From: Treponema sp.
Lineage (GTDB): Bacteria > Spirochaetota > Spirochaetia > Treponematales > Breznakiellaceae
Length of the DNA stretch: 64,000 bases
Assembly (NCBI GenBank): GCA_031257195.1
Contig: JAIRPD010000097.1
Location: 1-64,000 of the forward strand
Direction of reading: 5' to 3'
Translations under genes and position numbers: made by a program
In this document: positions 39,311-48,374 of the stretch, piece after piece
Layout: each line of letters opens with the position of its first letter
Position numbering within the stretch: the first letter of the stretch is position 1
The notes under the pieces: model-generated
What the model was told of the DNA's origin: nothing
Databases searched by the model: none
Seen by the model: only the letters and a program-made list of their open reading frames with translations

Positions 39311-40528
39311 CTAGGGAAGCTTCTTCATGTTGTCCTGGGCAAGCTTTAAAACCGCGGAGGTCCAGCCGTACTGGGTCACGGTACGGAGGGCTTCCTTCGC
39401 CGAAGGCCGGCCGGTGGCTCCCAGGGAGGGAATAATTTCCCGCACCAGCCGCTCGTCTTCCCTGGTAAGGGCCCCGCTGGCAAGCCGGACGTTAATGTCG
39501 TTCAGAAACCCCGAAAGAATCCGGACGGAATCGTCCGTGGCGAGTTTTTCCAGGGCCTTAATAGCCCCTATCTGCTCCTCCGGGTCTATCCCCTCTTTAT
39601 AACACCGGGACAGCGCCGGGTACACGTTGGCGTCTTCCGTGCCGTAACGGCGGATCATGCTGAGGGCGAATTTCCGCATATTGGCCAGGATGGACCGCTG
39701 GCTTATGGAAGCGGTGGTGTTCCTCCAGGACTCGGTAAGGGCCGCCACGGCCCCCTGGGACTTTTGCTGGGTGGTAACGTCCGCCGCCTCCAGGACTTGA
39801 AGGGCGGTGTATTTTACCTGGTAGTTGTAAGAGCTGCTTTTGATAACGGAGACAAGAGACTCCGTGGGGTTGTCCAGGATCTTGGGCAGGGCCTCTTTGG
39901 CCCGGCTTTTAACCCGCTCGGTATACCAGGCGATGGTGGCGAAAAATACCGGAAGATAGCCGGAACTGTCCTTGTACTCTTCCAAGGCGATGATGGCCCC
40001 ATAGGAAACCTGTTCCCGCTCCCGGGGATTGCTCCCCTGGTCCTGGTTATAATCGGAAAGAAGCTGGACCACCTGGGGAAGAAACTGGACGGCCTGGACT
40101 TTCCCCATGGCCGCCAGGGCTTCCGCCCGGACCAGGGGCGCGGAGAAGGCCTGGACCACGCTCCACAAGTTGGGCCCCGCCTCGGTGTACTCCGCCTCTC
40201 CCAGCCTGGCGGCCAGGATCAGGGCCATCTCGTCGGCGGCGTTGGTTTCGTTGGCCCCCCGCACATTGGGATAGGTCTTGACCAGGGTATCCAGGGCGTA
40301 GGCGTAGAACGCCGTAGTGCCCTCCCCGCTGGAGGCGGCGCTTTTTACCACCCCCAGTTTACGTTCAAGGGTGGCCTGCATATCAAACTGCAGGGTATAG
40401 AAATCCTTGCCCGGCTGCTGCCGCTGAGTCGTAGAAGGCTGGGCTTGCGGCGCGACCCCCTGATCCTGGGCGCCCAGGGCTCCCGATATAACCGCGAAAA
40501 CGGCTAATAAGAAGACAATCCGTTTCAT
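39311..40528 (-). CDS. Exported HEAT-like repeat protein
   Basis: A 405-residue protein with an N-terminal signal peptide (K-R-I-V-F-L-L-A-V-F-A-V-I-S-G-A-L-G-A, cleavage near residue 20). The rest is alpha-helical with repeated helix pairs (A-L-A-A-M-G-K-V-Q-A-V, A-I-K-A-L-E-K-L-A) of HEAT/PBS-lyase-like type. It is probably a periplasmic scaffold. I do not know its function. A longer frame to 40564 is rejected, because promoter TTGATA-N17-TAGTAT ends 7 bases before this ATG. Confidence 0.72.
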   Translation of the reverse strand: MKRIVFLLAVFAVISGALGAQDQGVAPQAQPSTTQRQQPGKDFYTLQFDMQATLERKLGVVKSAASSGEGTTAFYAYALDTLVKTYPNVRGANETNAADEMALILAARLGEAEYTEAGPNLWSVVQAFSAPLVRAEALAAMGKVQAVQFLPQVVQLLSDYNQDQGSNPREREQVSYGAIIALEEYKDSSGYLPVFFATIAWYTERVKSRAKEALPKILDNPTESLVSVIKSSSYNYQVKYTALQVLEAADVTTQQKSQGAVAALTESWRNTTASISQRSILANMRKFALSMIRRYGTEDANVYPALSRCYKEGIDPEEQIGAIKALEKLATDDSVRILSGFLNDINVRLASGALTREDERLVREIIPSLGATGRPSAKEALRTVTQYGWTSAVLKLAQDNMKKLP

Positions 40529-40535
40529 GCCTATA

Positions 40536-40564
40536 ATACTATGTGGTATTATATAAATTATCAA
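40536..40564 (-). promoter_or_regulatory. Promoter directly abutting the HEAT-like gene start
   Basis: TTGATA (40564-40559) and TAGTAT (40541-40536) are spaced by 17 on the - strand. Seven bases separate the -10 from the ATG at 40528, so the transcript would be essentially leaderless. On the other strand an extended -10 (TGG-TATTAT, 40546-40551) faces the 40584 gene. Confidence 0.55.
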
Positions 40565-40583
40565 CTACTTTTTGAGGGACGGC

Positions 40584-40949
40584 ATGAAGATTTCTATTAC
40601 GTGGGGCGGGCTGGAACTGGACGAATCCGGGGCCTGGAACGAGGCTTATTTGGCGGGACTTCGCGGGGAACTGCTCGACGCGGAAAAACGGGGAGAGGGG
40701 TGTATCCTGGAATTCCGGCTGGACAGGGAAAGCGCCCCCCCCTGGTTTCGGGACAGGATGGCCTCCTTTTTCGGCGACGAAGCCCTCCAAACCCGGTTTC
40801 TGGAGGCCGCCGCCCACTGCAAACGGCGGCTCAAAAACCGCGAAGCCCTGGAGGGCTGGGCCCTAACCCCCGCCCCGGGACCGGGCGCTTCCGCCTTTAC
40901 CCGCCGCTTAACGGAGTTGTTCGATAACCTTACGTTATCGGATTCATAG
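40584..40949 (+). CDS. Small hypothetical protein
   Basis: A 121-residue protein I do not recognise. It starts M-K-I-S-I-T-W-G-G-L-E-L-D-E-S-G and has a charged helical middle (F-L-E-A-A-A-H-C-K-R-R-L-K-N). There is no signal peptide or membrane segment. The ATG follows GAGGGACGGC, a reasonable ribosome-binding site. An in-frame TTG at 40572 is less likely. It diverges from the HEAT-like gene and converges on serA. Conserved position in relatives would be the best support. Confidence 0.6.
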   Translation: MKISITWGGLELDESGAWNEAYLAGLRGELLDAEKRGEGCILEFRLDRESAPPWFRDRMASFFGDEALQTRFLEAAAHCKRRLKNREALEGWALTPAPGPGASAFTRRLTELFDNLTLSDS

Positions 40950-40986
40950 GGCGGCGCGGAAAAGGCCCGGGGGATGAGGCGGACCT

Positions 40987-42156
40987 TTACCTGGCGAGCG
41001 AGCGGACCCGGATAACCCCCTCTATGGCGGCGATCTTTTCCATCAACTCCGGCGGAACGGCCTGTTCGGTATCGATGATGTTGTAGGCGTATTCGTTGTG
41101 GTGGTGATTGATCAGGTCCGTAATGTTGATCGAGCCCCCGGCTAAAACCGTGGTGATCTGTCCCACCATGTTGGGGATATTCCGGTTTGCCACCAAAAGC
41201 CGGCAGGGGGAGCGGAATTCCAGCTTACACCGGGGGAAATTGACCGAATTCTTGATGATCCCGCTTTCCAGGTAATCCATGAGCTGCCTTACCGCCATAA
41301 CCGCGCAGTTGTCCTCCGCCTCCGGGGTGGAGGCCCCCAGGTGGGGTATGCAGATCGCCTTTTCGCAGGCCAGGAGTTCCGCGGTGGGGAAGTCCGTCAC
41401 GTAGGAAGCCAGCCTGCCGCTCCTCAGGGCCTCGATAATGTCCGCCTCGTTTACCAGCCCCCCCCGGGCCAGGTTGATGATCCGGGCGCCCCTCTTCATA
41501 AGCCGGAACTTTTCCGCGTCCAAAAGCCCCCGGGTGGTATCGCCAAGGGGCAGGTGGAGGGTTACATAATCGGCCCTGGTTAAAAGGCCCTCCAGGGTGT
41601 CGGCCCGCTCCACCGAATGGGAGAGGTTCCAGGCGGCCTCCACGGAGATATAGGGATCGTAGCCCATGACCCGCATCCCCAGGGCCAGCGCGTCGTTGGC
41701 CACCATTACCCCTATGGCCCCCAGGCCCACCACCCCCAGGGTCTTGCCCCGCAGTTCCGGGCCCTCAAACCGGCTCTTTTCTTTTTCCACCAGCTCCGGG
41801 ACCTCGTCGGCCCGGCCCGCCACGGAGGCTCCCCAGTTCCACCCCCCCAGGATGTTCCGGGAGGCGATGAGGAGCCCCGCCAGGGCCAGTTCCTTGACGG
41901 CGTTGGCGTTCCCCCCGGGGGTGTTGAACACCACGATCCCCCGGTCGCTGCAGGCGGGGACGGGGATATTGTTTACCCCCGCCCCGGCCCGGGCTATGGC
42001 CAGCACCGAGTTGGGGATATTCAGGGAATGGAGATCGGCGCTGCGAACAAGAATCGCGTCGGGGCTGAGGATCTCGCTGGCCACCTCGTACCGGTCCCGG
42101 GGAAAAAGTTCCAGCCCCAGGGGGGAAATTTTATTCATCGTTTGAATTTTAAACAT
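40987..42156 (-). CDS. serA: D-3-phosphoglycerate dehydrogenase
   Basis: A 389-residue NAD-dependent enzyme opening serine biosynthesis. Its 2-hydroxyacid dehydrogenase core has the Rossmann motif G-V-V-G-L-G-A-I-G, the catalytic Arg region I-N-L-A-R-G-G-L-V and H-L-G-A-S-T-P-E-A. A C-terminal ACT domain (about residues 320-389) is the serine-sensing module. SD GAGGGAG precedes the ATG. It is the third gene of the rex-serC-serA operon, 14 bases after serC. Confidence 0.96.
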   Translation of the reverse strand: MFKIQTMNKISPLGLELFPRDRYEVASEILSPDAILVRSADLHSLNIPNSVLAIARAGAGVNNIPVPACSDRGIVVFNTPGGNANAVKELALAGLLIASRNILGGWNWGASVAGRADEVPELVEKEKSRFEGPELRGKTLGVVGLGAIGVMVANDALALGMRVMGYDPYISVEAAWNLSHSVERADTLEGLLTRADYVTLHLPLGDTTRGLLDAEKFRLMKRGARIINLARGGLVNEADIIEALRSGRLASYVTDFPTAELLACEKAICIPHLGASTPEAEDNCAVMAVRQLMDYLESGIIKNSVNFPRCKLEFRSPCRLLVANRNIPNMVGQITTVLAGGSINITDLINHHHNEYAYNIIDTEQAVPPELMEKIAAIEGVIRVRSLAR

Positions 42157-42170
42157 CGCTCACTCCCTCG

Positions 42171-43286
42171 TTATTTAAGGCTTCTTTCAAAGGTTTCTAT
42201 AAACGCTATCAGCGCCTTGACCCCCTCGATGGGCATGGCGTTGTAGACGCTGGCCCTCATACCCCCCACCAGACGGTGGCCGGCCAGGTTTACCAGCCCC
42301 GCCGCCGCCGCTTCCGCCACAAAGCGCTTTTCTATCTCCGCCTTCCGGACCGGATCGGTTTCCCGGGGGACAAAGGGAATGTTCATCAGGCTCCGGAAGT
42401 TTTTTTCCACCGGGGAATAAAAGGTTTTGCTGGTTTCCAGGCATCCGTACAGCAGGGCCGCCTTTTCCCGGTTTAGCGCGGCGACGGCCTCCACCCCTCC
42501 CAGGTTCTTGAGCCATTCCAGCACCAGACCGATGATGTAGATCCCGTAACAGGGGGGGGTATTGTACATGGAACCCTCTTTATCCTGCAGGTCGTAGCGG
42601 AGCATGGCGGGAACCCAGGCTGGGGCGCGGCCCAACAGATCTTCCCGGATAATCACCACCGTGGTCCCCGCGGGCCCCAGGTTTTTCTGCGCCCCGGCGT
42701 AGATCAGGGCAAAGCGGGACACATCCAGCGGTTCGGAGAGGATCGCGCTGGAAAGATCCGTTACCAGGGGGATGTTCCCCGTGGCGGGAATAGCCGGCCA
42801 CCTGGTCCCCACGATGGTGTTGTTCCAGGTGATGTGGTAGTAGGCGTCATCCGCCCCGGGGGCGGGGGCGGCGGGGATATAGGTATAGGCCCTGTCCTTG
42901 GAGGACGCGGCGACGTTCACTTCCGCGTATTTGGCCGCCTCTTTAGCGGCCTTATCCGCCCAAACCCCCGTGTCCACCAGGGTGATCCGCTTCCGCCCGC
43001 CGTCCGCCGGGCCGCCGCCGGAGGCGGCCAGATTCAGGGGAACCATGGAAAACTGCAGGGAAGCCCCCCCCTGAAGAAACAGCACCCGGTAGTTGGGGGG
43101 AATCCCCATAAGTTCCCGAAGCAGGGACCCGGTTTTTTCGATGATAGGCTTGAAGTCCCCGGACCGGTGGCTCATCTCCATTACCGATTGGCCGGTTCCC
43201 CCGGCGTCGATCATTTCCGCCGCCGCCTTCTCCAGCGCCGGCAGGGGCAGCATAGACGGCCCCGGTGAAAAGTTGTACACCCGCAT
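42171..43286 (-). CDS. serC: Phosphoserine aminotransferase
   Basis: A 371-residue PLP enzyme converting 3-phosphohydroxypyruvate to phosphoserine. The start (Y-N-F-S-P-G-P-S-M-L-P), the M-E-M-S-H-R-S motif and the PLP-lysine site Y-A-G-A-Q-K-N-L-G-P-A-G match SerC. SD AAGGAG precedes the ATG. It lies 19 bases after rex and 14 before serA, so it is probably under Rex control. Confidence 0.97.
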   Translation of the reverse strand: MRVYNFSPGPSMLPLPALEKAAAEMIDAGGTGQSVMEMSHRSGDFKPIIEKTGSLLRELMGIPPNYRVLFLQGGASLQFSMVPLNLAASGGGPADGGRKRITLVDTGVWADKAAKEAAKYAEVNVAASSKDRAYTYIPAAPAPGADDAYYHITWNNTIVGTRWPAIPATGNIPLVTDLSSAILSEPLDVSRFALIYAGAQKNLGPAGTTVVIIREDLLGRAPAWVPAMLRYDLQDKEGSMYNTPPCYGIYIIGLVLEWLKNLGGVEAVAALNREKAALLYGCLETSKTFYSPVEKNFRSLMNIPFVPRETDPVRKAEIEKRFVAEAAAAGLVNLAGHRLVGGMRASVYNAMPIEGVKALIAFIETFERSLK

Positions 43287-43305
43287 AGCTCATTTTCTCC
43301 TTTGC

Positions 43306-44001
43306 TTATAGCTGTAATGTCAAAGCCCGAAGTTCATCGGTGATATATACGTTCCGTACAGTTACCGGCCCCAGCGCCGGTTTCATCGTTTCCACCGCCG
43401 GCCCAGCCGCGTCCGCCGCCCTGGGACGGCGTTCCGGCGGTTTAAGCACCACCGGGGCAAAATTCAGGATCCCCCGGATGCCCGCGGCGGCGCACTTTTC
43501 CGCCGCGCCCTGGGCTTCCCCGGCGGGGACGCAAAGCAGGGCCAGCTCAATCCCAAAACGGCCAACCACTTCCCTCATTTTAAAGACCGGAAACAGGGGC
43601 GCCGGGGATTTGAGGATCTCCACCCGGTTCACGTTGTTGTCAAAACCCGCGGCAAGCTCGAATTCCCCCAGGGAAGCGGGGTCCAGATTGAGGTAGGCCG
43701 AACCCAGCCGGCCCAGGCCCACCACGCAGAATTTCCGCCGCCGGTCCAGGTCCAGGGCCTCCTTGATCCGGGGCAAAAGCCGCCGGGGATTGTACCCCGC
43801 CCTGGACCCCAATTCCGGGCCGGCGGCCCCCAGCAGGGAAAGGTCCTTCCGGATAATGTGCCTCGGCCATCCACTCAGGTCCTCCAGTTCCAGGGAGGTA
43901 ACGCTGCGGACCGCCTCCTCCGGCGTTTCCCGAAGAAGGGTTTCCAGGGTGCGAAGAATATGGAGAAGCCGCCGCCGGGCGGGCTCAGGGAAAGAAATCA
44001 C
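43306..44001 (-). CDS. rex: Redox-sensing transcriptional repressor Rex
   Basis: A 231-residue dimeric repressor that senses NADH/NAD+. The N-terminal winged helix has W-P-R-H-I-I-R-K-D-L-S, and the Rossmann domain has V-V-G-L-G-R-L-G-S-A-Y-L and a domain-swapped end. The frame is open to a TTG at 44076, but that would place a promoter and operator inside the gene. The GTG at 44001 has AAGGGGG upstream and gives a standard-length Rex. A perfect Rex box lies just upstream, so autoregulation is likely. Confidence 0.95.
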   Translation of the reverse strand: MISFPEPARRRLLHILRTLETLLRETPEEAVRSVTSLELEDLSGWPRHIIRKDLSLLGAAGPELGSRAGYNPRRLLPRIKEALDLDRRRKFCVVGLGRLGSAYLNLDPASLGEFELAAGFDNNVNRVEILKSPAPLFPVFKMREVVGRFGIELALLCVPAGEAQGAAEKCAAAGIRGILNFAPVVLKPPERRPRAADAAGPAVETMKPALGPVTVRNVYITDELRALTLQL

Positions 44002-44023
44002 AAATCCCCCTTGTTTACCGCAC

Positions 44024-44076
44024 TTATCTGTGAAATATTTCACAGATAAAATAGCAAAAAACCCGTTTTGTGTCAA
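44024..44076 (-). promoter_or_regulatory. Promoter and Rex operator of rex-serC-serA
   Basis: On the - strand TTGACA (44076-44071), a 17-base spacer and TATTTT (44053-44048) form a strong promoter. A perfect 26-bp palindrome at 44024-44049 (half-site TTATCTGTGAAAT) covers the expected start site. Its TGTGAAATATTTCACA core matches the known Rex box. NADH build-up should relieve repression. Confidence 0.88.
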
Positions 44077-44103
44077 GGGTTTTCACCGATGAGCCTTTCC
44101 GCC

Positions 44104-47004
44104 CTAAAAGCCCGAAAGGGCGGCGGGTTCCCGCTTTTTTTCCTGCCTGGAAATCCGGGCCAGGGTATTCTTAACGGCCCCGGCGAGGTCCGTCAGGTCC
44201 CGGAGAAAACCGGGGGTTTGCTCCCCGATTACGGCCAGGTCCCGGGATCTTCCCGCCTGTTCCAGGCCGGCGGCCAGGTCCCCCAATCCGGCGGCCCCCA
44301 CGCCCCGGGCGGCTCCCTTGATGGCGTGAACCAGGGCGGTAAAGAGTTCCCAGTCTTCCCGTTCCGCGGCTTCCCGGATCTGTCCCGCCTTTTCCTCCGC
44401 GTCGGCCCGGAATACCCCCAGAACATCGGCGTAGGCCGCCGCCGAACCGCCCAGGTAACGAAGCCCCTCCTGGACAGACAGGCCGGGTATTTCGGGGAAC
44501 GTTTCCCCGGCGGCGGGTTCCCCCCCTTCCTCCCGGGAAAGCCGCTTTTCCCCGGGGATCCACTTTTCCAGGACGCGGCACAGTTCTTGAACATCGATGG
44601 GTTTACCCAGGAAGTCGTTTACCCCGCTCTTAAAAAACATTTCCCGCTGGCTGACGATAACATTGGCGGTAAGCATGATCACCGGCAGGCTGGTAAAGTA
44701 CCGGTCGTTTTTGTTCAAATTTCTGATCCGGGAGGTGGTTTCCAGCCCGTCCATGCCGGGCATCATGTGGTCCATGAAGACCAGGTCATACCGGTGTTTC
44801 TGTACCATCCCCAGGGCTTCACCGCCGGAGGAGCAGGTATCAATCCGTATCTTGTAGGGGGCCATCAGTTCCACCGCCACCTTTAAGTTGGTGGCGATAT
44901 CGTCCACAATTAACGCCCGGGCCGCCGGGGCGGTAAAGCGCGCCTCCCCCATTTCCGGGAAGTCCTCTTCCGGCGGCGGAAGGGCGCTCTCCCCGGGGGC
45001 GGCGCCGTTCAGCACATTGGCCAGGATGGGGGCGTAAACGGGCATGGAAACGCTGATCCCCTCCGGGTAAACAAAAACATTCCTTAGTTCCGTCATAACC
45101 ACCAGCCGGGCGGCGGTATTCCCCCTTTCCCCCCGGGAAACACACTCCGCGGCGTACCGTGAGGAAACAAAGGCAAAATCCCCGGTTCCCTGTTCCAGCC
45201 TTTCCATAAAGGCGGAAAGGCTTTGGACTTGCGCGGGGTGTACGCCCAGGTTTGTGAACGCCTCCAGGAGGAAACGGGCGTAAACAGGGCGCTCCTCGTA
45301 AAAAAACACCCGCTTTTGTTCCGGGTTATCCACCCTGGCTATGGCCTGGGGTTCCTCGCAGGACTGGACCAGGGAGGCGGTAAAGACACTCCCCTTGCCA
45401 TACTCGCTTTCCACGGTAATCCCCCCCTCCATGGCCTGGCAGAGGCGGTTGGCGATGGCGAGCCCCAGGCCCGTACCTTCGACCCCCTCGTTGTTTTCCA
45501 TGTCAACCCGGCTAAAATCTTTAAAGAGGTTTTTTATGTCCTCTTTTTTGATCCCTATCCCCGTGTCGCTGACATTGAACGAAAGCCGCAGTTTCCGGGC
45601 GTCAAGCCAGCTAAAGTTTACATGGAGGGACAGATACCCTTTTTTGGTATACTTTACCGCGTTGTTAAGGAGGTTGATCAGGACCTGCCGCAGCCGGGCC
45701 TTGTCGCCGTTCAGCCGCTCCGGGACGCCGCTGTCCACGAAAACAAAAAAGTCAAGGGGTTTCTCGATCAACATGCCCCGGATAACGTTGATCACGTCGT
45801 TTATTAAGGAAGAAAGGGAATAGTCCTTGTTCTCAATATGGATAAAACCCACCTCCATCTTGGAGAAATCAAGGATGTCGTTGATGATCGATAACAGGCT
45901 GGTCCCCGATTCCCGGATGATCGTGATATACTCCAAAAGTTCCCGGGGGATCTTTTTCCGGATCATGATGTTCGAAGCGCCCAGGATGGAATTCATGGGG
46001 GTGCGGATTTCGTGGCTCATCCTGGCCAAAAAGGAGGTCTTGCTCCGGTTTTCTTCTTCCGAGTGGTAGCGGGCTATGCTCATCCTGATGAGGATGACGC
46101 ACAGCATGGCGCTGAGGATAAAGCCCAGAATGGAAAGCACCACCGCCATACGGTACACATCCTGGTAGTAATTGACCTTGGGGGTGGCGATTCCTATGTA
46201 CCACCCGTTGGGCATCCGGTGGTAAAAGGCCACCACCTCTTTGTTCTGGTGGTTTTCCAGCTTGACCAGGGATACTTTAGGGGAACCCCCGCCCAACTCC
46301 CGGGTAACCATGGCGTGGGCCTCGCTTAATTTTCCCATGGGTTTACCCAGGTATGAATCCTCCGGGTGGACAAGGATGGTAAAATCCGGCGCCAGCAGCA
46401 TGCCGTAGCCCCCCTCCGAAAACCGGAGGGTCTTTACATATTCCTCAATGTCCAGAAAGTACATGTCGTAGCATATAACCCCGTAAACCTCCCCCCCGGA
46501 ACCATCCAGAACCCTGGAGGCGGTGAGGATGATGGAACCATCCCGGGCGTCCGGGTAAGGCGGGAGAATAACCACTTCCCCCGGGTGTTCCATGGCGGCC
46601 CTGTACCAGGGCTGATCCAGGGGGCGGTAATCCGCCGGGGGCGTCCAGTCATTGCCGTCGATAAACCGCCCGTTGACGACGCCGTAAACGCTGACAAACA
46701 CGGTCCCCTCGGACGCCCGGAGGAAACGGGTAAGCTCCCTTAGGTACCGGTGGATTTCTTCCACGGTTTGACTGTTTTCCAGCCGGTTCCTGAGGGAAAG
46801 GGAAATGTTGATGACAGAAACCTCCGCTTCCCGGAGCTTGGCGGTAATCACCGTATCGGCGTTGGTTACCACTTCGTCGGCGTTGGCGAAAATGTACTTT
46901 TCCACAATCCCGGACGCGAAAAAATAGCTCATCAAAACCATGACCAAAAAGGCAAGGATCACTAGAATAAGCTGGCTTAAGTTAGTGACCAACAGCTTTC
47001 GCAT
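44104..47004 (-). CDS. Cache-domain hybrid histidine kinase with REC and HPt domains
   Basis: A 966-residue membrane sensor. Two transmembrane helices (about residues 8-32 and 280-300) flank an extracytoplasmic double-Cache-like domain. HisKA follows with His331 ([12 protein letters not shown]), then HATPase_c, a degenerate receiver-like stretch, a full receiver with Asp745 ([11 protein letters not shown]) and a C-terminal HPt with His893 (V-H-A-I-K-G-A-A). It holds a whole internal phosphorelay, but the output regulator is not nearby. The ATG at 47004 is 8 bases after the -10 of a consensus promoter, so the longer frame to 47040 is rejected. Confidence 0.94.
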   Translation of the reverse strand: MRKLLVTNLSQLILVILAFLVMVLMSYFFASGIVEKYIFANADEVVTNADTVITAKLREAEVSVINISLSLRNRLENSQTVEEIHRYLRELTRFLRASEGTVFVSVYGVVNGRFIDGNDWTPPADYRPLDQPWYRAAMEHPGEVVILPPYPDARDGSIILTASRVLDGSGGEVYGVICYDMYFLDIEEYVKTLRFSEGGYGMLLAPDFTILVHPEDSYLGKPMGKLSEAHAMVTRELGGGSPKVSLVKLENHQNKEVVAFYHRMPNGWYIGIATPKVNYYQDVYRMAVVLSILGFILSAMLCVILIRMSIARYHSEEENRSKTSFLARMSHEIRTPMNSILGASNIMIRKKIPRELLEYITIIRESGTSLLSIINDILDFSKMEVGFIHIENKDYSLSSLINDVINVIRGMLIEKPLDFFVFVDSGVPERLNGDKARLRQVLINLLNNAVKYTKKGYLSLHVNFSWLDARKLRLSFNVSDTGIGIKKEDIKNLFKDFSRVDMENNEGVEGTGLGLAIANRLCQAMEGGITVESEYGKGSVFTASLVQSCEEPQAIARVDNPEQKRVFFYEERPVYARFLLEAFTNLGVHPAQVQSLSAFMERLEQGTGDFAFVSSRYAAECVSRGERGNTAARLVVMTELRNVFVYPEGISVSMPVYAPILANVLNGAAPGESALPPPEEDFPEMGEARFTAPAARALIVDDIATNLKVAVELMAPYKIRIDTCSSGGEALGMVQKHRYDLVFMDHMMPGMDGLETTSRIRNLNKNDRYFTSLPVIMLTANVIVSQREMFFKSGVNDFLGKPIDVQELCRVLEKWIPGEKRLSREEGGEPAAGETFPEIPGLSVQEGLRYLGGSAAAYADVLGVFRADAEEKAGQIREAAEREDWELFTALVHAIKGAARGVGAAGLGDLAAGLEQAGRSRDLAVIGEQTPGFLRDLTDLAGAVKNTLARISRQEKKREPAALSGF

Positions 47005-47012
47005 CACCGTCC

Positions 47013-47095
47013 ATTCTACCCGCCCTCCCCGGTTTGTCAATTCCCCGGAAAGGCCGCCCGCGGGCTTGAGTTTACCGCCGTTTTTTCGTTAGTAT
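47013..47095. promoter_or_regulatory. Divergent promoters for the Cache kinase and hprK
   Basis: On the - strand TTGACA (47040-47035) and TAGAAT (47018-47013) are spaced by 16, with the kinase ATG 8 bases on. On the + strand TTGAGT (47066-47071) and TAGTAT (47090-47095) are spaced by 18, with the hprK ATG 6 bases on. Both predict leaderless or near-leaderless mRNAs. Confidence 0.55.
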
Positions 47096-47101
47096 AGTTC
47101 C

Positions 47102-48094
47102 ATGGCCGTGCAAAGAGAATTTACGGTGCTGGATTTAATCGACATCGACCTCAAGGAGCACAATTCCCTGAATCTTCGCTGCATAGGGGGCAGGAAAGGG
47201 CTGGGCAGGGAGATAACCGTACCCAACCTTAACCGGCCGGGACTGGCGATTATGGGTTTTTACGATTCCTTCGCCTACGAGCGGATACAGGTCTTTGGCC
47301 GGGGCGAGTCGGCGGCGGTCAGCAAGCTGGCGGCGGAAAACGGCCTCCAGACCATACACAAATTCTTTAGCCATGAGATTCCCTGCTGTATCTTTACCCA
47401 CAGCCTAACCCCGGAACCGGTTTTTTTTGACGAGGCCGAGGCCGCCGCGTGTCCCCTGCTGCAGACGGACCTGTCCACTTCGGAATTCGTGGCCCGCCTT
47501 ATCCGGATCCTGACCAATATCTTCGCCCCCCAAAAGAGCGTCCACGGGGTGCTGGTGGAGGTTTACGGCCTGGGGATCCTGCTCCTGGGGGACTCGGGGG
47601 TGGGAAAGAGCGAAACCGCCCTGGAGCTGATTGAGCGGGGCCACCGCCTGGTGGCGGACGACGTGGTGCGGATGTACTGCGTCAACGGGAATGTCCTGAT
47701 GGGCGAGGGGGCCAACAAGATCATCGGCCACCACATGGAAATCCGGGGCCTGGGGATCATTAACGTAACCCACCTGTTTGGGGTCCGGGCCATCCGGGAC
47801 CGAAAACAGGTCCAGCTGGTGGTAACCCTGGAGGAGTGGGACTCGGCGAAAAACTACGACCGGCTGGGCACCGAGGAGCATTATATGGAAATTCTGGGGG
47901 TAAACATCCCCAAACTGGAAATTCCCGTTAAGCCGGGGCGGAATATTCCCGTCATCATCGAGGTGGCCGCCATGAACGAGAGGCTTAAAAAAATGGGCTA
48001 TAATTCCTCCAGAGAATTCAACCAGAATATATTAAAATGGATAGAGAGCGATCAGGCCCGGGCGGTTTACTATGGGCCCGAGGATGTAAGCTAA
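47102..48094 (+). CDS. hprK: HPr kinase/phosphorylase
   Basis: A 330-residue bifunctional enzyme that phosphorylates and dephosphorylates Ser46 of HPr. The N-terminal domain (F-T-V-L-D-L-I-D-I-D-L-K-E-H) resembles the spirochaete form. The Walker A loop G163-D-S-G-V-G-K-S and the following V-A-D-D-V-V, with the M-E-I-R-G-L-G-I-I-N signature, are canonical. It is followed 10 bases later by ptsH. There is no PTS permease nearby, so the pair is probably regulatory. A -10 element ends 6 bases before the ATG. Confidence 0.97.
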   Translation: MAVQREFTVLDLIDIDLKEHNSLNLRCIGGRKGLGREITVPNLNRPGLAIMGFYDSFAYERIQVFGRGESAAVSKLAAENGLQTIHKFFSHEIPCCIFTHSLTPEPVFFDEAEAAACPLLQTDLSTSEFVARLIRILTNIFAPQKSVHGVLVEVYGLGILLLGDSGVGKSETALELIERGHRLVADDVVRMYCVNGNVLMGEGANKIIGHHMEIRGLGIINVTHLFGVRAIRDRKQVQLVVTLEEWDSAKNYDRLGTEEHYMEILGVNIPKLEIPVKPGRNIPVIIEVAAMNERLKKMGYNSSREFNQNILKWIESDQARAVYYGPEDVS

Positions 48095-48104
48095 GGCGGA
48101 AAAA

Positions 48105-48371
48105 ATGTACGAAAAGATGGTAAAAGTGATTAACCGGGCGGGGGTTCACGCCAGGCCCGCGGCCCTGCTGGTTCAGACGGCCAAAGATTTTGAGTGTTCG
48201 ATCTACCTTGAAAAGGACAACGATAAGATCAACGGCAAATCCATTATGGGCATTATCACCCTGGGGGCGACCTATGGATCGGAAATAAAGATCAGCGCCC
48301 AGGGCGGGGGAGAGCGGGAAGCGGTGGAAGCCCTGGCCCGGCTTTTCCAGACCAAATTTGAGGAAGAGTAG
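48105..48371 (+). CDS. ptsH: Phosphocarrier protein HPr
   Basis: An 88-residue cytoplasmic protein with His15 in G-V-H-A-R-P-A, the EI phosphorylation site, and Ser46 in G-K-S-I-M-G, the HprK target. SD AAGGCGGA precedes the ATG. Co-transcription with hprK suggests use as a regulator of carbon metabolism. The lack of PTS transporters in the window fits a regulatory rather than a transport role. Confidence 0.97.
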   Translation: MYEKMVKVINRAGVHARPAALLVQTAKDFECSIYLEKDNDKINGKSIMGIITLGATYGSEIKISAQGGGEREAVEALARLFQTKFEEE

Positions 48372-48374
48372 GCC

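Noticed and set aside
44002-44076. TTG start for Rex at 44076
   Set aside because: That TTG is part of the TTGACA -35 element, and the extension would contain the promoter and Rex operator.
47005-47040. Longer TTG-started form of the Cache hybrid kinase
   Set aside because: The extension covers the TTGACA-16-TAGAAT promoter, so it cannot be transcribed from it.
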